64,000 nt of DNA, taken from the NCBI RefSeq assembly GCF_036370855.1, contig NC_088102.1, positions 41,081,835 to 41,145,834 on the forward strand, read 5' to 3'. The translations under genes and the position numbers were made by a program. This document shows positions 62,704 through 64,000 of the stretch, piece by piece; position 1 is the stretch's first letter; every line of letters starts with the position of its first letter. The notes beneath the pieces were generated by a model that did not search any database, had not been told where the DNA came from, and was given only the letters and a program-made list of their open reading frames with translations. This DNA comes from Dromaius novaehollandiae. Taxonomy: Eukaryota; Chordata; Aves; Casuariiformes; Dromaiidae.

Positions 62704-62918
62704 CACAGTTGATATTCTCCACATACCTGGGATACAAAGCCAGCATCCTATAGGTGACTTCAAAATTGTTAAACAAATCACTGTGCCATTGAGTCAATGT
62801 GTGCTGTTCTTGCATCTGCTTTAGCCATGAGATTCTGAACCTCCTTCAGCAGGTTCATCAAGTCTTGCTCTATACATCTCAGACATCTTATAAATAAAAG
62901 CAGAATGCTGATTAATTT
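62704..62918 (+). terminator. DCAF4: DCAF4 3' UTR and polyadenylation signal
   Basis: A canonical AATAAA at 62893-62898 lies 190 nt after the stop. Cleavage is expected about 10-25 nt later (about 62910-62920). No alternative signal is seen nearer the stop. Confidence 0.75.
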
Positions 62919-64000
62919 CTCAAGCAGAATTCAGCCTCTCTGACATCTAGTTGTAAGCTTTGAAAAGCTGATAACTTGCAGTATGGGGCTGACTCTCATA
63001 CTAGCTGGACTTGCTGTCAAAAGGCTGCTCTAATCCAACCCTAGTTTGATCAGGTATGTGACAGCTGTGGTTACCTCTACATTAGCAAGTAGACTGGTGC
63101 CACAGCATGGATTAGCAGAACAAAGCAGTTAGTGCTGAGAAGCTGACAGTATAGGTGTTCTGGGGTTTTATTTGGACTTGCTCTGATCTGGGTCCCTGAA
63201 GCAGCTGTCTCCACTACTTACCTGGCTGGAAGCAGTGCAAGGGAAAGCTATTTTCCTAGCCTTTGCTGGTAGCCCTCTGGGAGGGGCCATGCTAAACTTT
63301 GATGGTAGCATGCCACTGCCCTGCTACCATTTCCTCTAAAAGGCATCACGTATAGAACAAAGCCCCATTCCTAGTTCAGTACCTGGGTTGAATGTCCCAA
63401 TTAACTCATCGTAGTGCTTCCTAACCAAGTCCCTACCTGATTTGGAGTTTAGTCATCAGCCACATAGTAGTCCAGAAGGGCAGGCTTATTCATGCAGCTG
63501 TAGCCAGTTCTCTGGGAGCAAGAGTCAAGCGCTGTCTGGAGAGACTGTCTTTCTTTGGATGAGATCACTTGCTGTGGATTCAGGGCTTTTGAAAACAGAG
63601 GTACAACCAAGGCTTTTAGCTGCAAAGTTGTGGTACCAGCTCACAGTACCTGGGTGGCATTTTGGGAGCCAATACCTGTATTTCAGAGTGCTTGTCATCC
63701 AGTGGAGTCTCATTACCCTCAGCACCTGCCTATCAGTGGTGGCCTTGCCCAACCCAAACTGGCTATCCTGTAGATACTATACAGAGGAAGTATAGACAAG
63801 ATCATGGAGCCCCAGATATTGAAGGCTTTCAGTGAGGGCTGCTGCTAGCTGGGGCTGTTGATAGGCTTTGCAACCTAGTCCAGCACAGCCAGTGCCTGGC
63901 CCAAGGCAGGCAGTGATTGCGTTAGCCATGAGGGCTGCCACTTTGTCCAGCAGAAAATGCCACAGTCTTCCTGATGAGCAGTACAGCAAGGTTGCAATTA
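62919..64000. other. Intergenic downstream of DCAF4, unassigned
   Basis: G+C is moderately higher than in the introns. It contains a 9-bp inverted repeat, ATGGTAGCA (63302-63310) with TGCTACCAT (63322-63330). On the minus strand, two adjacent open stretches (63777-63989 and 63525-63752) encode unrecognised peptides; they could be remnants of a repeat-derived coding sequence or chance. No ZFYVE1 exon or FYVE-type Cys pattern was seen. Confidence 0.45.

Noticed and set aside
62919..64000. ZFYVE1 3' coding exons expected by synteny
   Set aside because: No FYVE zinc-finger Cys pattern or other ZFYVE1 sequence seen on the minus strand; probably beyond the window.
1..64000. CRISPR arrays, tRNA or rRNA genes, bacterial-type operons
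   Set aside because: No regularly spaced repeats, cloverleaf with A/B boxes or prokaryotic gene organisation noticed; the window is vertebrate nuclear DNA.

Overview
This is vertebrate nuclear DNA, most likely from a bird; a crocodilian or turtle is not excluded. Genes are split into short exons with GU-AG introns. CpG islands mark gene starts. The recognisable retrotransposons are old, diverged CR1 LINEs plus MIR-type SINE remnants, with no mammalian L1 or Alu. The gene order matches the amniote DPF3-DCAF4 neighbourhood (human 14q24.2).

Layout. Positions 1-23617 are the 5' part of DPF3 intron 1 (minus strand); no second DPF3 exon was recognised there. The first coding exon of DPF3 is only 32 nt (23618-23649, minus) and lies in a large CpG island of about 21.6-24.5 kb. 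From about 24.5 to 47.3 kb is the intergenic stretch between the two divergently transcribed genes. It is ordinary A+T-rich DNA except for an isolated small CpG island at 34.47-34.81 kb and a CR1 3' end at about 45.7-46.1 kb. A second strong CpG island (about 47.3-48.4 kb) is the DCAF4 promoter. DCAF4 (plus strand) then runs to about 62.9 kb. I could assemble its whole coding sequence from 13 coding exons (501 codons plus TGA at 62701-62703), with consistent splice phases, a noncoding first exon and a polyadenylation signal. The last kilobase is intergenic and holds nothing I could identify. By synteny ZFYVE1 is expected further on, in convergent orientation, but none of it was seen.

The two genes are functionally unrelated neighbours. 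DPF3 encodes a BAF (SWI/SNF) chromatin-remodelling subunit. DCAF4 encodes a WD40 substrate receptor for CUL4-DDB1 ubiquitin ligases. The most notable sequence-level points are in DCAF4 splicing: one intron has a textbook U12-type AT-AG structure and another has a GC-AG donor, and the reading frame supports both. Several perfect inverted repeats lie in introns, and complementary GGGCT/GCCCA pentamer arrays lie in the DCAF4 promoter. I found no mobile genetic system, CRISPR array, tRNA, rRNA or clearly novel gene.
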